Shown: positions 24,656 through 35,594, numbered from the stretch's first letter. The stretch is 64,000 nt of DNA from Tilletiopsis washingtonensis (GCF_003144115.1 NW_020312002.1:124001-188000), one strand, 5' to 3'. Made by a program: numbers and translations. The notes: a model not told the origin generated them from the sequence alone.

Positions 24656-26553
24656 ATGATCTCTCTCAAGCTGGCGCCGCTGCGCCCTCTTGCAACCTCG
24701 CTCGCCGGCAAGGCGCTCACCGAGGGCTTCTTCTCTGCCCGCACGGCTGCTGGCCTTCGGAAGGCAGCTGCGGATCGCCGCGTCGCGGCTCCGGTGTCAG
24801 CTTCGTTAGCGCACACCGAGCGCCTGCTCTCAACAGCGCCGATCGTACCAGCGCACGGCAAGACGCCAGGCGTGGCTTCGTCCACGCCCGCCTCATTCGC
24901 ACGCGCGCCGAGCGCTCGCATGGTCCAGGCGCGACTGCTTGCAGCCGGCGCGAAGCGCTCCGCTCACAGCGGAACTCAGCAGCCTCCGCAGGCTTCAGCG
25001 ACGGGCAACAAGATATCCTCCGCGCCGTGCGTCGCCAAGGCTCAAGCGCCAGTGTTGCTGCTGCACTGGCAGCACCGGCAGCGATGGCAACCGCGCCTTG
25101 CGCTCTTCGCTGCGGAGCGGTCTGCATTCGACAAGCTGCTCGACAGAGTGATGCCGTGGCCGTCCTCTCACTCCGATTCTTAGGCCACGCTCTGGAAAAT
25201 GGAGCATGGGCGTCGCCTGTTTCTTCGCTCTCTTCGAAGTAATGGCCCGGCTACCGTCGTTCTCTGCCTGCCGTTGATCATAAACTACGTCGTCTGTCAA
25301 GAGTGGGAAAGGGCATTTGAAGGCATTTCCAGGCGAGATTGGAGCCACTGGGAGTTCATGCAGACATGGTTCACGTCTTCGCTCTCTGACTGGACGTCTG
25401 GACCACTCTACTTTGGCCCTTTGACTGCTCTGACTCAAGGACTCGGTGGACCATCGCCATTGTGGTGAGCATCAAGCGTCCGACTGGCGTCTTTTTCCGA
25501 TGGCGAGCAGGTGGGGCCTCTGCGCTGCTTTCCTTCGCGGGGTCTTGCTCTTTCTCTTGGAGGATGTGTCGTGTGCGAGAAAATTTGCTGTCCGGCGCGC
25601 ATCAGCTCACTCGCTCCTCTCTCCAGGCTTTCGCTGCTCCACACATGCGCGAGTCGACTGTAAAGCGTCTACTTTGGGCTTCTCTTGACACCGCGACTTC
25701 TCAACAGACCTACGTTCCCATCGCTGCGTCTCTGCTGAGGTTTCTGACACCTCGAGCTTTTGCGTGGCTCTACGTCCTCGGGATCTTGGGCAGTGCTGCT
25801 GGAGGTCTCGTGGCTCAGTGGTGGATCCAGCGCAGCGCAAGGCCCGATCTTTTGAGCCCAGACCACATACACGTGCCATCCAATTGCGGCTCAGGCGGTG
25901 AGGAGGACGCAGATTTGGCGGCTGCAGTCGCGTGTGCTGAACATGTCATTCGCAGGGGCTGTTTGTGCCATGGCAGTGGCGTACGTATGATTGTCGGGCA
26001 CATGAGGACACGTGCTCACCATATCTTCTCTTTCTCTCTTCTCACTTTATCTTGCCAGGCTTGCCCGGATTCAGCCGAGAAGACCGATTGTCGGGCCGGT
26101 GAGCTTGTTGTTCTCGCTTCGACCGCCGTGGCCGATCTACGCCATCGCCTTCGTTGAATGCGTGAGGTAAGTCTGACCTTGGGCTTTCTCTCTTTCTCGC
26201 TGGCCATCGTTTGTGCCATTCCTTATCCTTGATGCTCCGCATTTGGTCATCGCTTATGGTCCATGGGTCGCTTTGTCAACCGCTCTGCTTGCTGACCCGC
26301 TGCTTCCAGGATCGTCGTACTCCTCCCCGCGGGCATGGTGCTTCTGGCGGTCCTGCCTGAGATCTTGCCGCAAAGCCCTATGGAACCCGATCAGGCCGAG
26401 CGCAAGGAGCTCAAGAAGCGAGCCGACAGCTGCAGCAGGGTCCTGGACTGTTCGATGCTCGGAGGCGCTCTTGTGGGCCTTCTCTTCGCACGCCTTCGTC
26501 CGGTGTTCAAGGTCAGGGCGGCTTTGACGGCGTCTCGAGCCGCCAGATCGTGA
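24656..26553 (+). pseudogene. Rhomboid paralogue, copy 2: in-frame stop, catalytic His lost
   Basis: Exons by homology to copy 1 are 24656-25464, 25627-25648 (22 nt), 25708-25897, 25956-25980 (25 nt), 26059-26166 and 26310-26553. All phases match copy 1. The frame encodes 465 codons but contains a TAG at 25181-25183 (codon 176), before the first membrane segment. The only GT-AG solution that keeps frame is 36 nt, too short for this genome. The intron after exon 2 begins GC rather than GT. The presequence-like N-terminus, LLLHWQ, the membrane segments and a GSG motif around the Ser position are kept. The His position in the last helix is Met (CSMLGGALVG). It is either a recent pseudogene or a pseudoprotease translated from an internal Met such as 25199. 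Confidence 0.75.
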
Positions 26554-26978
26554 TGTCGCCACGCTGTCGCCAATTCCGAACAAGCTCTTCTCGAGCTATG
26601 AGCATCACTTGCGCCGACGTTTCTCGTCTCTCTCCCCCCTCCCCGGGTAAGCTGCACCATTGTAGTCTCTGCGCGCCTTTCGACCATTTGTACCGACGTC
26701 CGGTCTGTTCCGCTCGCATCCTACCTCACCCTTCGGAAACAATTAGCGCTGCGCGTTGTCCATCTCGCCAGCTCGAGAGCTCGCAATCGACCGGCTCTCC
26801 GGCTGCCTCCGAGCCGCTCATTTTCACCGTGCCCATGCCACCTCACATGTCTGCGCTCTGGCCTAGCTCTGATGCCACGCGATCACTGCCCCGTTCCTGC
26901 GCTCTGCGCTGCTATTCCAGTTTCTCCACCACTCATGGTTCGCCAAGCCCGTCTCTGTCCCGACCTCGACAATGAGAG

Positions 26979-27820
26979 ATCTATGCCCTTCACGCCACAT
27001 CGCTGCGTGCCTGCTGCGCTGACTCTGGAATGTTGCGCTGGGCGCCAACTGCTCGTCACGTGGGCGCATTGATGTGGCAGTGCAGCGTCGAGAACCGTCA
27101 AAGACAAGAGGGAAAGGATCTGGCCTGTATCAAATCCTTGGGATTGAGCGGTAAGTGACCTTTGCAGACCCAGGAACGGCTCGCGTAATTGCTGACTGCT
27201 CAGATCTTGACCCTCCTTTCAGGCGTTAATTTTGCTCTGGCCGGAGCGTAAGTCTGACCTCGACACTAAGCCTGGTCGCGATACTTAACCTTTCTGGTGA
27301 CTCTAGAGCCCTGGTTCTGCGGCCGAGAGCGAATACCATCATCATGCTTCCGGTCTGGTTGATCGTTGGGTACGTCCGAATCTGATCACGGCGCATCTAT
27401 ACTCAAAGTCTCACCACCCGCGCCATGGAACACAGAGCCATATTCATCGGCAACCACCTGGAACCTGGGAAACGTACATGGCCACGGGAGTCGCTCGACA
27501 GCGCAGCGGCGAGGTCAAGCGTCGACACAGGGATGGGCCAGACCAAAGCGAATGAAGCAAGCAATCTCGAGCGCATCAAACGCAAGTTTGACGTGCGCGG
27601 AACTGTCTACAGCGCACACTACGGAGGCGCCGTTGCCGGAATGCTGTTCGCGCTGGCGCCCAAGCTGCGACGCTTGCTTCGAAGGCCCCTGAATCTGAGC
27701 GCACCCGCGAACGCCTTCCGAGCGCACACCCGGCAGCCCCGCAAGCTCCCCGCCATTCGGATTTTCCCTCGACGGCCAATCAAGCTGGTCACCCCTCCGG
27801 AGAAGGCCAGATCGCAGTAG
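26979..27820 (+). pseudogene. Rhomboid paralogue, copy 3: C-terminal fragment with Ser and His kept
   Basis: Homologous exons are the end of an exon 3-like piece (ending 27150), 27223-27247 (25 nt, the same length as the catalytic exon of copies 1 and 2), 27307-27369 and 27436-27820. Phases match the other copies. The motifs are GLSG just before the exon-3 donor and SAHYGG in the last helix, so both dyad residues survive. The first four membrane segments and the LHWQ region cannot be found between copy 2 and this fragment. The 5' limit is therefore approximate. It could be a truncated relic, or an alternative 3' half for the copy 2 transcript, since the phases are compatible. Confidence 0.6.
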
Positions 27821-28429
27821 ACTCCTCCGCTTCTCTTTGATACTTACTGAGACAGCGCTCTTCTTGCTCAACCTGCCCGCGTCCTGCTCGGCAGTGCGAA
27901 GCGCCGACAGCTCGCTCTTTCGCTGCGACTCTCCCGTCCTTACTTTCTCTGCCTCAGTCTAAGCCCTCTTCGCTTGAGTGTACATAACGAGCAGGTGTTT
28001 CGCACTAAATGTACTCCATGTCTCCATGTTCTCTGTCCGCACACTCCCGGCTGGCGTTTCACTTTGCGCGCTCGGTTGCTGTGCTCTTGATCAGTGCGAC
28101 CGCGCGCACGGCGCGCAGCGCGTGCCAAGGGCGACAAGGCCCGGAGGCGTCTGTTGGGCCGCGCTTTCTTATGTCTCGAGCGCCAAGCGGCAGGCGCTCA
28201 GAGGATGTGGATGAGACAGCGAAGGCGAGTGATGCGCGAGTGCACTCCTCTGTCCTCTGCCCGTCACAGTGCGGCATCGGCCGGGCACGAGCGCGTGCTG
28301 CGCGCGCAGCACTGCGCGCGCAGCACTGCGCATGGGCCCCTTCCCGGCTGCCATCTTAAGGCGACGCTGTGAAGAAGTGATTCCGGCTCGCGCACCTTGC
28401 TTTGACTCTCTATCAACCTTGGTCGCTCG
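27821..28429. other. Intergenic region with a GC palindrome
   Basis: This is the spacer between rhomboid copies 3 and 4. It contains an 18-nt perfect palindrome and a 14-nt tandem duplication at 28295-28328 (listed separately). No gene is supported. Confidence 0.5.
28295..28328. repeat. 18-nt palindrome overlapping a 14-nt tandem repeat
   Basis: GTGCTGCGCGCGCAGCAC (28295-28312) is its own reverse complement. The unit CGCGCGCAGCACTG occurs twice in tandem (28301-28314 and 28315-28328). It lies about 100 bp upstream of rhomboid copy 4. Confidence 0.8.
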
Positions 28430-30187
28430 ATGATCCCGCTGCCATTCGCACGGCTGTGCTCGCCCGGCGGCGCCGTTGCGGCCAGAACGCTCGTTGCGCC
28501 CCTTCACGCTCCCGGCCTCCGAGCGTCGAGCTTCGAGGCGCTGAGCCTCACGCTACCGCCTTTGCGGTTAGACATGGCACTGCTTGAATATTTTGCACCC
28601 TCGCTGACCCTCTTCCATCACCTCAGACCCTTTCACGCTTTGTCGAGCTCGCTCGGATTTCCCGCAGGCCTCTGCTCCTCGGCAAAGCAGCTGTGGCCCC
28701 GCTTCTGCCCGTCGACGCGCTTCAGTCAGCGATCGATTCACACCTCTGCTTCTTCACGCAGCTTGCTCAACAGCGCTCGACGGTCTGATGCCCCGGTACG
28801 GAGCACTGCTAGCACCGCTCATCTGCCAAGACCGGCGTCGCCGATCCGCACTTCACTGCTGCAGCGCTACCAGTCGTATTGACGTGGTCGTTGGATGAAG
28901 GCTCCAGCTCTGAATCTCCATTGGCAGCAGCGCAAGCCTTGGAGGCTTCATTTCGGGCTGTTCTCGCGCTGTCCAGCGACTGCGTTCGATAAGCTGCTCA
29001 ACCGCGCGATGCCTTTGCCGCCCTTCCGCGCGGGCAACTTCTTCGCTCTGTGCGCTACCTCGGAGGGCCGTGCTATGATCAGGACGAGCATCGCGGACCT
29101 GCGCCCAACGATCTTTGCCTTTAGCGTTCCGTGGCTACTCATCTGCGGCATATCGGCTGCTTGGGATGTCGCTTTCGACTTCGCAGCAGAGGGAAAGGTC
29201 AGCTACCTCATCTTCATGGTTTTCTTACTTCAAAGCGGGCCCGTTCCAGTGGGATTACAGCTGGATGGTGGGATTGCTCACCAGTTTGACGCACGGCTTG
29301 AGCGACGCACAGTGAGTGGGCTCTCTCATGTTACAGCAGTATAGCCAAAGGGACAGTCTCTTGTTCCGACTGGCTGAAGATTGTCTTGCGCAGACACCCC
29401 GTACTCCACGCCATAGTGAGAAGATTCACTCTTTGACTTTCCCCTTGCGCCCACGGTCGCTGATGCGAGCTCGCTAGGCCTACTCGGTGATCGCGCTGCA
29501 GCTCTTAAAGACCTTCTCGGCCCGGTCGTTCCTGTGCCTGTACGTGGTCGGCGTACTCGCGGGCAGCTTCTCCGGCTTGCTGTGGGCCGAGTATCGTCGG
29601 AAGTGCGCCAGGGACATGGGCGTCGTGGAAGACAAGCTGCCTCGACTGTTGACCAGCTCAGTCGGCGGTGAGGGATACCGCATGAGCTGCTCGGACACAG
29701 GCTTGCTGAACCGCATCTCGTCTTCTTGTCTGCCAGTTTTCTACGCCATGCTGTCTGCGTGCGTATCGGCTCTGCGTTTGTCAAGAAGGAGAGGCACACT
29801 GACGCCGGGACCGTCTGCCAGATTCATTCTGTCTGTGCCCTCGGATCCGTTCTACTTCCGAGGCGTTCGCCGAAATATAAATACAGGTTTCCTCATGTTC
29901 GAGCTGTAAGTTGCCGCGGCGCTTCCCCTACGAAGCGGCCATGCTCACTCTGTCCTAGCCCACTGCTAGCCTTTACGCTGTACTGCCTGGTCCGAGAAAG
30001 CCGTAACGAGGCCGCACTTCTCGACAACTCGCAGCCTGAGTATTGGAACAGCACCGGCATGGCAGAGAGCGTCGGCGGTCATGTGGCCGGCATCCTGTTT
30101 GTCTTGGCGCCAAAATTGAGGCTGCTGCTCAGGCGACCCATCAAGTTCGGCGCAACCAAGGGCAAGCCTCGCGCCTCTGCCGCATGA
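28430..30187 (+). pseudogene. Rhomboid paralogue, copy 4: stop, frame break, both catalytic residues lost
   Basis: Exons by homology are 28430-29311, 29394-29415 (22 nt), 29478-29667 (190 nt, identical in length to copy 2), 29737-29758, 29822-29905 and 29959-30187. Exon 1 has an in-frame TGA at 28880-28882 just before LNLHWQQR, and the frame shifts near 29217, within the stretch aligning to FMQTHF of copy 1. A cryptic 52-nt intron (29198-29249, GTCAGC donor) would restore frame but would remove conserved sequence. The Ser position reads SSVG (Val) and the His position reads ESVGGH (Ser). Whatever it makes cannot be a rhomboid protease. The C-terminus FVLAPKLRLLLRRP resembles that of copy 3. 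Confidence 0.75.
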
Positions 30188-30713
30188 GGACCCTTCGGTG
30201 CAGCGGCGCTTCCTTCCGAGCTTCTACCGCTGGAGCGGCAAGCTATCGATCGACTGCTCCAGCGACCGCGCCTGATGAATCTCGCCGCGGCTTCAAGACT
30301 CCGCATCTTCAACGACCTGCTCGCTACTACTCGTCTCTGCCCTCGTTTGCTTCTCGTTCTCACCGATCCGACTCCATGGCCCGCACACACCACCTCTCAG
30401 CTGCCTGATATCTCGTCCGGCGTCGAGCGCGATGCTCGATGCAATCTATGCCCTTATGCCTTTCCTCCGCCCGCTGTTCTCCGCTTCGCTGCGAGGTAGG
30501 CAGTCGCGCGGCTGTCAGTGTGACTTCATATCGCTGCACCGAAGGCGCTCCCTGCTATGTCGGCCTGAGCGAGTGACGGGTGGGCAGGCGCAAGCAGCAC
30601 CGCACAAAGTCTCACTCGGCTTCGCCCGACGCTGCCGGTCGCTTTTCTCAGCTTAAGTGATGCAATTTCTACCAAGCGGCGAACTCGTGAGGCGCCGGGT
30701 GCGCTCGGCACGT
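30188..30713. other. Convergent intergenic region
   Basis: This 526-bp gap lies between rhomboid copy 4 and the 3' end of the FHA gene. No feature is visible. Confidence 0.5.
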
Positions 30714-32881
30714 CTACTCGCCCTTCCAGTCCTCGTCGCCTCTGCGATCCCACGTCTTCTCGCGCTCCTCCATCTGCGTCTCCTCCCAGTGGCTCGGCAG
30801 GCTCTTTCGGCCGCCGCCGGCGCGCTTCTGCGTCGCGGGCGTGTTGGCCGAGATGGAAGAGAGCGCAGAGGGCGCGACGGCAGACAGAGGAGCGGCAGAG
30901 CCGAGCTGAGACTCGGTGCCGTGGTACGGCATGGCGGTCTCGGAGGCGGCGTGGCCGTACGCGCTCTGTCAGAGGCATATAGTCAGCACAGGAGAGGCAA
31001 TTGCCGCGAGCTGCGCACCTTCTTCCAGAAGATGGGCTTGTGCGTCTTGAGCGCCGCACGCATCGGCTTGACAAAGGCGCCGAGGTTGGCGGCGCGCTCG
31101 CGGTCTGTGTCCTTGGACTGCTCGTAGTAGAACTGTCGGAGGCCCAGTCAGCCTCGTTTATCGATCTGCTGCACCGAGCAACTCACCCAGGGCTCGAGCG
31201 GCATGCCTCCGGCATCCTTGCCCGCACGCGTGATGCAGCCGAAGCACTCCTTGTCGAACAGCGTCGCCTCCAGCTCCTCTCTCCACGCCTTGCGCACACA
31301 GCGCTCCCACGCTTCTCCCTCAGCCCAGCCCTCGAGCTTCTCGCCCGCCTTGGCGCCAGCAATGGCCGCGTGCGAGCCGACGAGACCAGTGAGCAGGCCG
31401 GGCGTCGAGGTCAGGACAGAACGGATCGCCTCAGACGACGAGATCGTCGCCGTGCGGTGGAAGACAATGGCGCCAGCCAGCAGCGCTTCAACGTCGTACG
31501 AGCTGGCGAGACGCGAGACACAGGCGCGAGCACGCGCGGCAAGCGCGGCAGCGGCGGACACGGCGACCGGCACTGCCGGCGGAGGCATGCTTGCGGCAAC
31601 GGCTGGCGCAGGGCGCACGCGGGCGATCGCCGGCGAGGGAGAAGCGTTCGGGTCATCAGACAGATCCGAGTCGTCCTGCTCCGCTTCCGGCTCCTTCGTG
31701 GCGACGGGCGTAGGCGTGCCCTCGAAGCGCGCCACCTTGCCGCCCACGCGCCGCTTGACGACGGGCTTCTGAGGCACAAGCATCTCGACGTCGGAGAGCT
31801 CCGAGCCGGAGCTGGGCGCGAGCGCGGCGGGACGAGCACGCTTGCGCGAGAGCGAGGGCGAGACGGGCAGGTCAGTGTCGACCTCCGCTTCTTCTGCCGC
31901 AGCGCGTGCCGAAGCCGGCGCGGCGACCTCGGGAGCAGCGAGAGGCGAAGAGGAACGCAGTGCTGCAGGCGGCGGCGAGCGAGCACGAGGGCGAGTTGCT
32001 GCTGTTGCGGCCGTGGGCCGAGGGCGCGGGCGAGGACGTGCGGCCTGCGTCGGCAGCGTGGCACTCTGCTTCAGGCCGGCCGGCTTGCGCGGCGCAGCAT
32101 GCGGCTGCAGCTTGATGGGGCTGTTCTGCTTCTGCGCCAGACGCAGTGGCGCAGCCGGAGCTGCCTTGGGCTGAGGCGCACCCGCCGCACGGGCGTCCAC
32201 AGCAAACGCGACCTCGAAGCCGAAGAAGTCGAGCGTCGTGATGCCGGGACGCAAGCGCAGCACCTGTCCTTGACGCCGACGCGTGCCAGCGACGATGAGG
32301 CCGTTCTGGCCCTGGATGCGCACAACGAAGCATCCGCGCTGTTGCTGCGACTGCGAGTCTCCTCCCTGCGAGGCGGAAAAGGCAGGTGGGAATGGCAGGT
32401 ACTCAACGACGGCATGCACGCGCGAGACGTGACGCGCCGAGGCGGGCAGCGGCACGCGCTGCAGCGGCTTGGCGCCGAGGCCGGATGCAGAGGGCACCTC
32501 AGATGCGGCGACGTTGGAGTGCGCGCGGCCGATGAGCAGCGCGTGCGTGTAGGAGCCATACAGCGTAGGCACGGGCGAGGCACGCAGGCCGGCGAACGGG
32601 TCCTGGCCGGCGGCGGCTGGTGTTGGTTGCGCGACTGCCGCGGGACGCGTCGGCTTCAGAGGCGAGTGCTTGGCGGGCGACGAGGTGGGTGCGAGAGATG
32701 AGGGCGGCGAAGAGGCGCGAATAGATGAGCGGAAGGGAGATGAGCGAGGCGAAGAGGAAGGCGGCGAGGACGAGGGCGGCGGGGACGACGCGACGTCGTA
32801 GCGCTGTAGCGCACGCGACGCGGGCGCGGCGGCCTTGCGCGGCGAGCGCAGCAGCGCATCGACGGCCGACTGGGAGTCCAT
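30714..32881 (-). CDS. FHA-domain protein, PLM2/TOS4-like
   Basis: Exons are 32881-31187, 31132-31019 and 30965-30714; 686 aa. The FHA domain near residues 85-190 reads GRAHSN, then SARHVSRVHAVVEYLP and IQGQNGLIVAG, matching the G-R, S-x-x-H and N-G phosphothreonine-binding core. After a long Pro/Ala/Ser-rich linker, a conserved helical segment runs across the exon 1/2 junction (EPWFYYEQSKDTDRER, ending HKPIFWKK), as I recall from fungal Plm2/Tos4-type nuclear proteins. In yeast these bind promoters and are linked to G1/S and the DNA damage response. The start MDSQSAVDALL was preferred to in-frame upstream Mets because the sequence upstream is leader-like. The specific assignment is an inference; the FHA call is firm. 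Confidence 0.85.
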
Positions 32882-33198
32882 GGCTGCGAGCAGCCGAGGT
32901 GGGTGGATGGAAAGAGGTGGCCTAGGGTTGTTTATGGAGGATGCGCAGTGGATGGGGAGCGAGGGTGAGGGCGAGAGCGAGACCGACACACGCGTCGCTG
33001 CGGCCCGCCACGACGCGTCGAGACGCGCCGCTCCACCTGCTGCGCGCGCCGGCTGCGGCGCCAGCCGTGCGAGAGCGCCGCTCCCACGCGGCCACTTTCG
33101 CTCACCCCGCCTTCTCACTCCACTCGCCGCTCCGGACCAGACCAGCTCAGCATCTCTTGCATCGCTCAAGCATGTCGAGTGGAGCACCGACTCCATTG
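32882..33198. other. Intergenic spacer / FHA gene promoter
   Basis: This 317-bp gap lies between the SWC5 3' end and the FHA gene start (both minus strand). A CT-rich minus-strand tract upstream of the start is leader-like. Confidence 0.5.
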
Positions 33199-34384
33199 CT
33201 AGCCCTCCAGCCGGCCGCGCACGCGCTCCAGGAACTCCTTGCGCTCAATGAAGCCCTTGACGTTGCCCAGTCCCCTCGCGCCGCCCTTCGTCTGCGCCTC
33301 CATCTCCTCCCTCTCCTGCTCGGTGAGCGCCTCGCCTGCGCCCGCAGCCTTTTCTTCGCCGACGGCCGAGATGGTCGGAGGCAGCGCAGAGGAGGTGGAC
33401 GTGGCCGTCTGTCCGGACTTGTACGCCTCCCAGTCGAGCTTGCTCTTCTCGAGCGTGCTCAGCTTGGCGACCTTGCCGCCTGACGCGGCAGCGGCAGCAG
33501 CTGCCAGACCACCCGCCTTGCGCTTGCGGGGCCCGCCGCCGAGCGGCCGAGCTGGTGGCGCTTGTGCTTGCGACGAAGATGCGCTCGGCGTGGAGCTGCT
33601 GGCAGGCGCACTTTCGGAGCTGGGCCCGGCTGCGGCAGACATCGAAGCGCCGGCACTCGATGCACCAGCTTCGCCAGCCGCAGCGCGCTGCGAGGCGAGG
33701 AAGGCGACGGCATCGGGATGTGAGGCAGGTAGCAGCTCCATTTTGCTGATGCAGGGAGCAGGTGGATCAGTGAATGGATCGCAATTAGTAGGCTGAGATG
33801 CGCGACAGAACAAGACAGCACAGGTGACCCGAGAGGCGTGAATTCCTCTCGCGGAGCAGCCAACCCGACTGCCGTGCAGCCTGCATCAAACCCCTCCACA
33901 CCTCTCGCTTCCCTCGACATCACTCACCTCTCCGTCGTGCCGGCATATCTGAAGGTGCGCGGCACAGCGACCATCTCTTGTGGCTTCGCCACGCTTGGCG
34001 GGGCGGCCGTCTCCTCCTCTGTGCTGGCCTGGAATGCAGCCCACAGCGCGTCTGACGCCGCTGCTCCGCTGTTCGCGCTCTGCAGCTGAGCTTCACTTGC
34101 GTCGCTGTGCCCGATCGAGCGTCAGAACTCAGGCAGCGGCTTGGTCTCACGCACACTACTCACTCATCCTCTCCTGCCCGTCTCCTCCTGCGGCCGCTCA
34201 CGACCTCTCCAGCCTCTTCAGCATCAGCGCGCAGCGCTTCAGCCTCGTCATCCTCGAGCGGCGCCGCCTCTGCGATTGGGCCAGCGGCAGGCGAAGCACC
34301 GCGCTCAGAGGCCGACGAAGCGGCGAAGTCGTCGTCGTCCGAGTCTGAGTCGGAGTTGGATGGATGCGGAGACTGCGTGGACAT
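33199..34384 (-). CDS. SWC5: SWR1 complex subunit Swc5 (BCNT/CFDP1 family)
   Basis: Exons are 34384-34164, 34104-33928 and 33745-33199; 314 aa. Swc5 is the histone-binding subunit of SWR1, which exchanges H2A for H2A.Z. The N-terminus is strongly acidic (SDSDSDDDDF, PLEDDEAEAL), as expected for H2A-H2B binding. The C-terminal BCNT domain carries LSTLEKSKLDWEAYK and ends GFIERKEFLERVRGRLEG, the family signature. Intron 1 is 59 nt with a CTGAC branch point; intron 2 is 182 nt. Both splices are needed to join the acidic and BCNT parts and both keep frame. It is head to head with the ankyrin gene 175 bp away, so regulation may be shared. Confidence 0.93.
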
Positions 34385-34559
34385 GCTACAGCTAAGAGAG
34401 AGGGTAAGGCGCGTGGTGGAAGGGAAGCAAGACGCGCGCGCGAGGTGGCTCGTGCGGCAGAGGGGCGTGCGAACCGGCGGCCGCGCGCGCCAGCGAGCTC
34501 GGAGATGTCGAGCCGCTGCCTTCCCTTGCCTCACACCACCACATACACCCTTGCTCGCC
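34385..34559. promoter_or_regulatory. Compact bidirectional promoter (SWC5 / ankyrin gene)
   Basis: Only 175 bp separate the two divergent start codons. The interval must contain both leaders and core promoters. No TATA box is evident. Confidence 0.6.
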
Positions 34560-35594
34560 ATGTCGGACGCAGACGGCGCCTCGCCCAGTGCGTCTCTTCT
34601 TGCCGTTGCCTTCCACCGCCGCTCACCTGTGCCCCGCAGACGAGCAGCTGCTCCACGCCTGCACGACGGATGCCGTCGCGCTGTTCGAGGCGTGCATCTC
34701 GCTGCCCGGCCTCGACGTCAATTGCCGCAACGGCCTCGGCCTGACGCCGCTGCATCTGGCGATCCAGAACGCAAGCACGCAGGTGCTCGAGGTGCTGCTC
34801 GAGGAGGAGGTGGACGTCGACATTAAGACGCGCCAGGGTGATACGCCGCTCCACCTGGCGGTGCGCGTCGAGGAGGAGGAGGTCAGGGAATGGATCGGTG
34901 AGTGCGAGGCCGAGGAAGCTGAGCGTGGGAGGCGAGCGGCGTGGAGCCTATAAAAGGGAAGGGAAATCAGCAAGACGGAGTCGAGACGGCGAGCCCTATG
35001 CCGTACAGCTGCTCTTGGAACGTTTCGCGCATCTCTAATGCGCTGCGAGTGGCGCAGGCGACTAGAGGAGGGGACCCTGTCTGAGCCCACGACAGCACTG
35101 CTCTCGCCGCAGCGGAGCCTGCATGCTCGCAGCCTGCCTTCTGCTGCTGGCAGTCGAAGTATCTGGGTTCCGCGTCCGAGCTCAGAGCCGAGGCAGCCCG
35201 AGCAAAGCAGCGGATGGCCGCGGCACATCGGTGGTCTGCAGCTGCTGAGGACTGAGTTCTGCTGTCGAGTCTGTCCAGCATTTACGCTCCCCAATCGGCA
35301 CTCTCGTCTTATTGCTTCCCATGCTGACGCTGCTCTCCCTTGTACCGCAGTGCAACAGCTGCTCGAGGCGGGCGCCGACCCGCGCGAGCGCAACAAGAAC
35401 AAGGACCGGCCGCAAGAGGTCATCGTCAACGCCGGCAGTGAGGCGGGGCAGCGGCTGCGCTCGATGCTGCGCGAGGCCGAGGGACGCATCGCGCTCGGTG
35501 GGGCAGATGTTGCTGGTGAGTGCAGCGTAAGCGCCAGATCGGGCTCAGCGGCTGACGACGCGTTACGTGATCAGATGACAGCGATGATGAATAG
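34560..35594 (+). CDS. Small ankyrin-repeat protein (Yar1-like size and layout)
   Basis: Exons are 34560-34587, 34640-34897, 35351-35515 and 35575-35594; 156 aa. The first exon encodes nine codons and the last six plus stop. The 453-nt third-position intron is unusually long here; the others are 52 and 59 nt. About three ankyrin repeats are visible: GLGLTPLHLAIQNAS, RQGDTPLHLAV and LLEAGADPRERNKNKDRPQE. The tail is acidic (ADDSDDE). In size and layout it resembles Yar1-type ankyrin chaperones of ribosomal protein uS3, but ankyrin similarity alone cannot fix function. The last acceptor was chosen because it gives a natural stop at once; reading through that intron would add about 35 residues. 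Confidence 0.8.

Noticed and set aside
25148-25183. 36-nt intron removing the in-frame TAG of rhomboid copy 2
   Set aside because: It has GT and AG ends and keeps frame, but it is shorter than any other intron here and would remove the MP residues conserved among the copies.
28880-28882. Programmed stop readthrough or selenocysteine at the TGA of rhomboid copy 4
   Set aside because: The following bases are not a known strong readthrough context, and other defects in the same gene point to decay.
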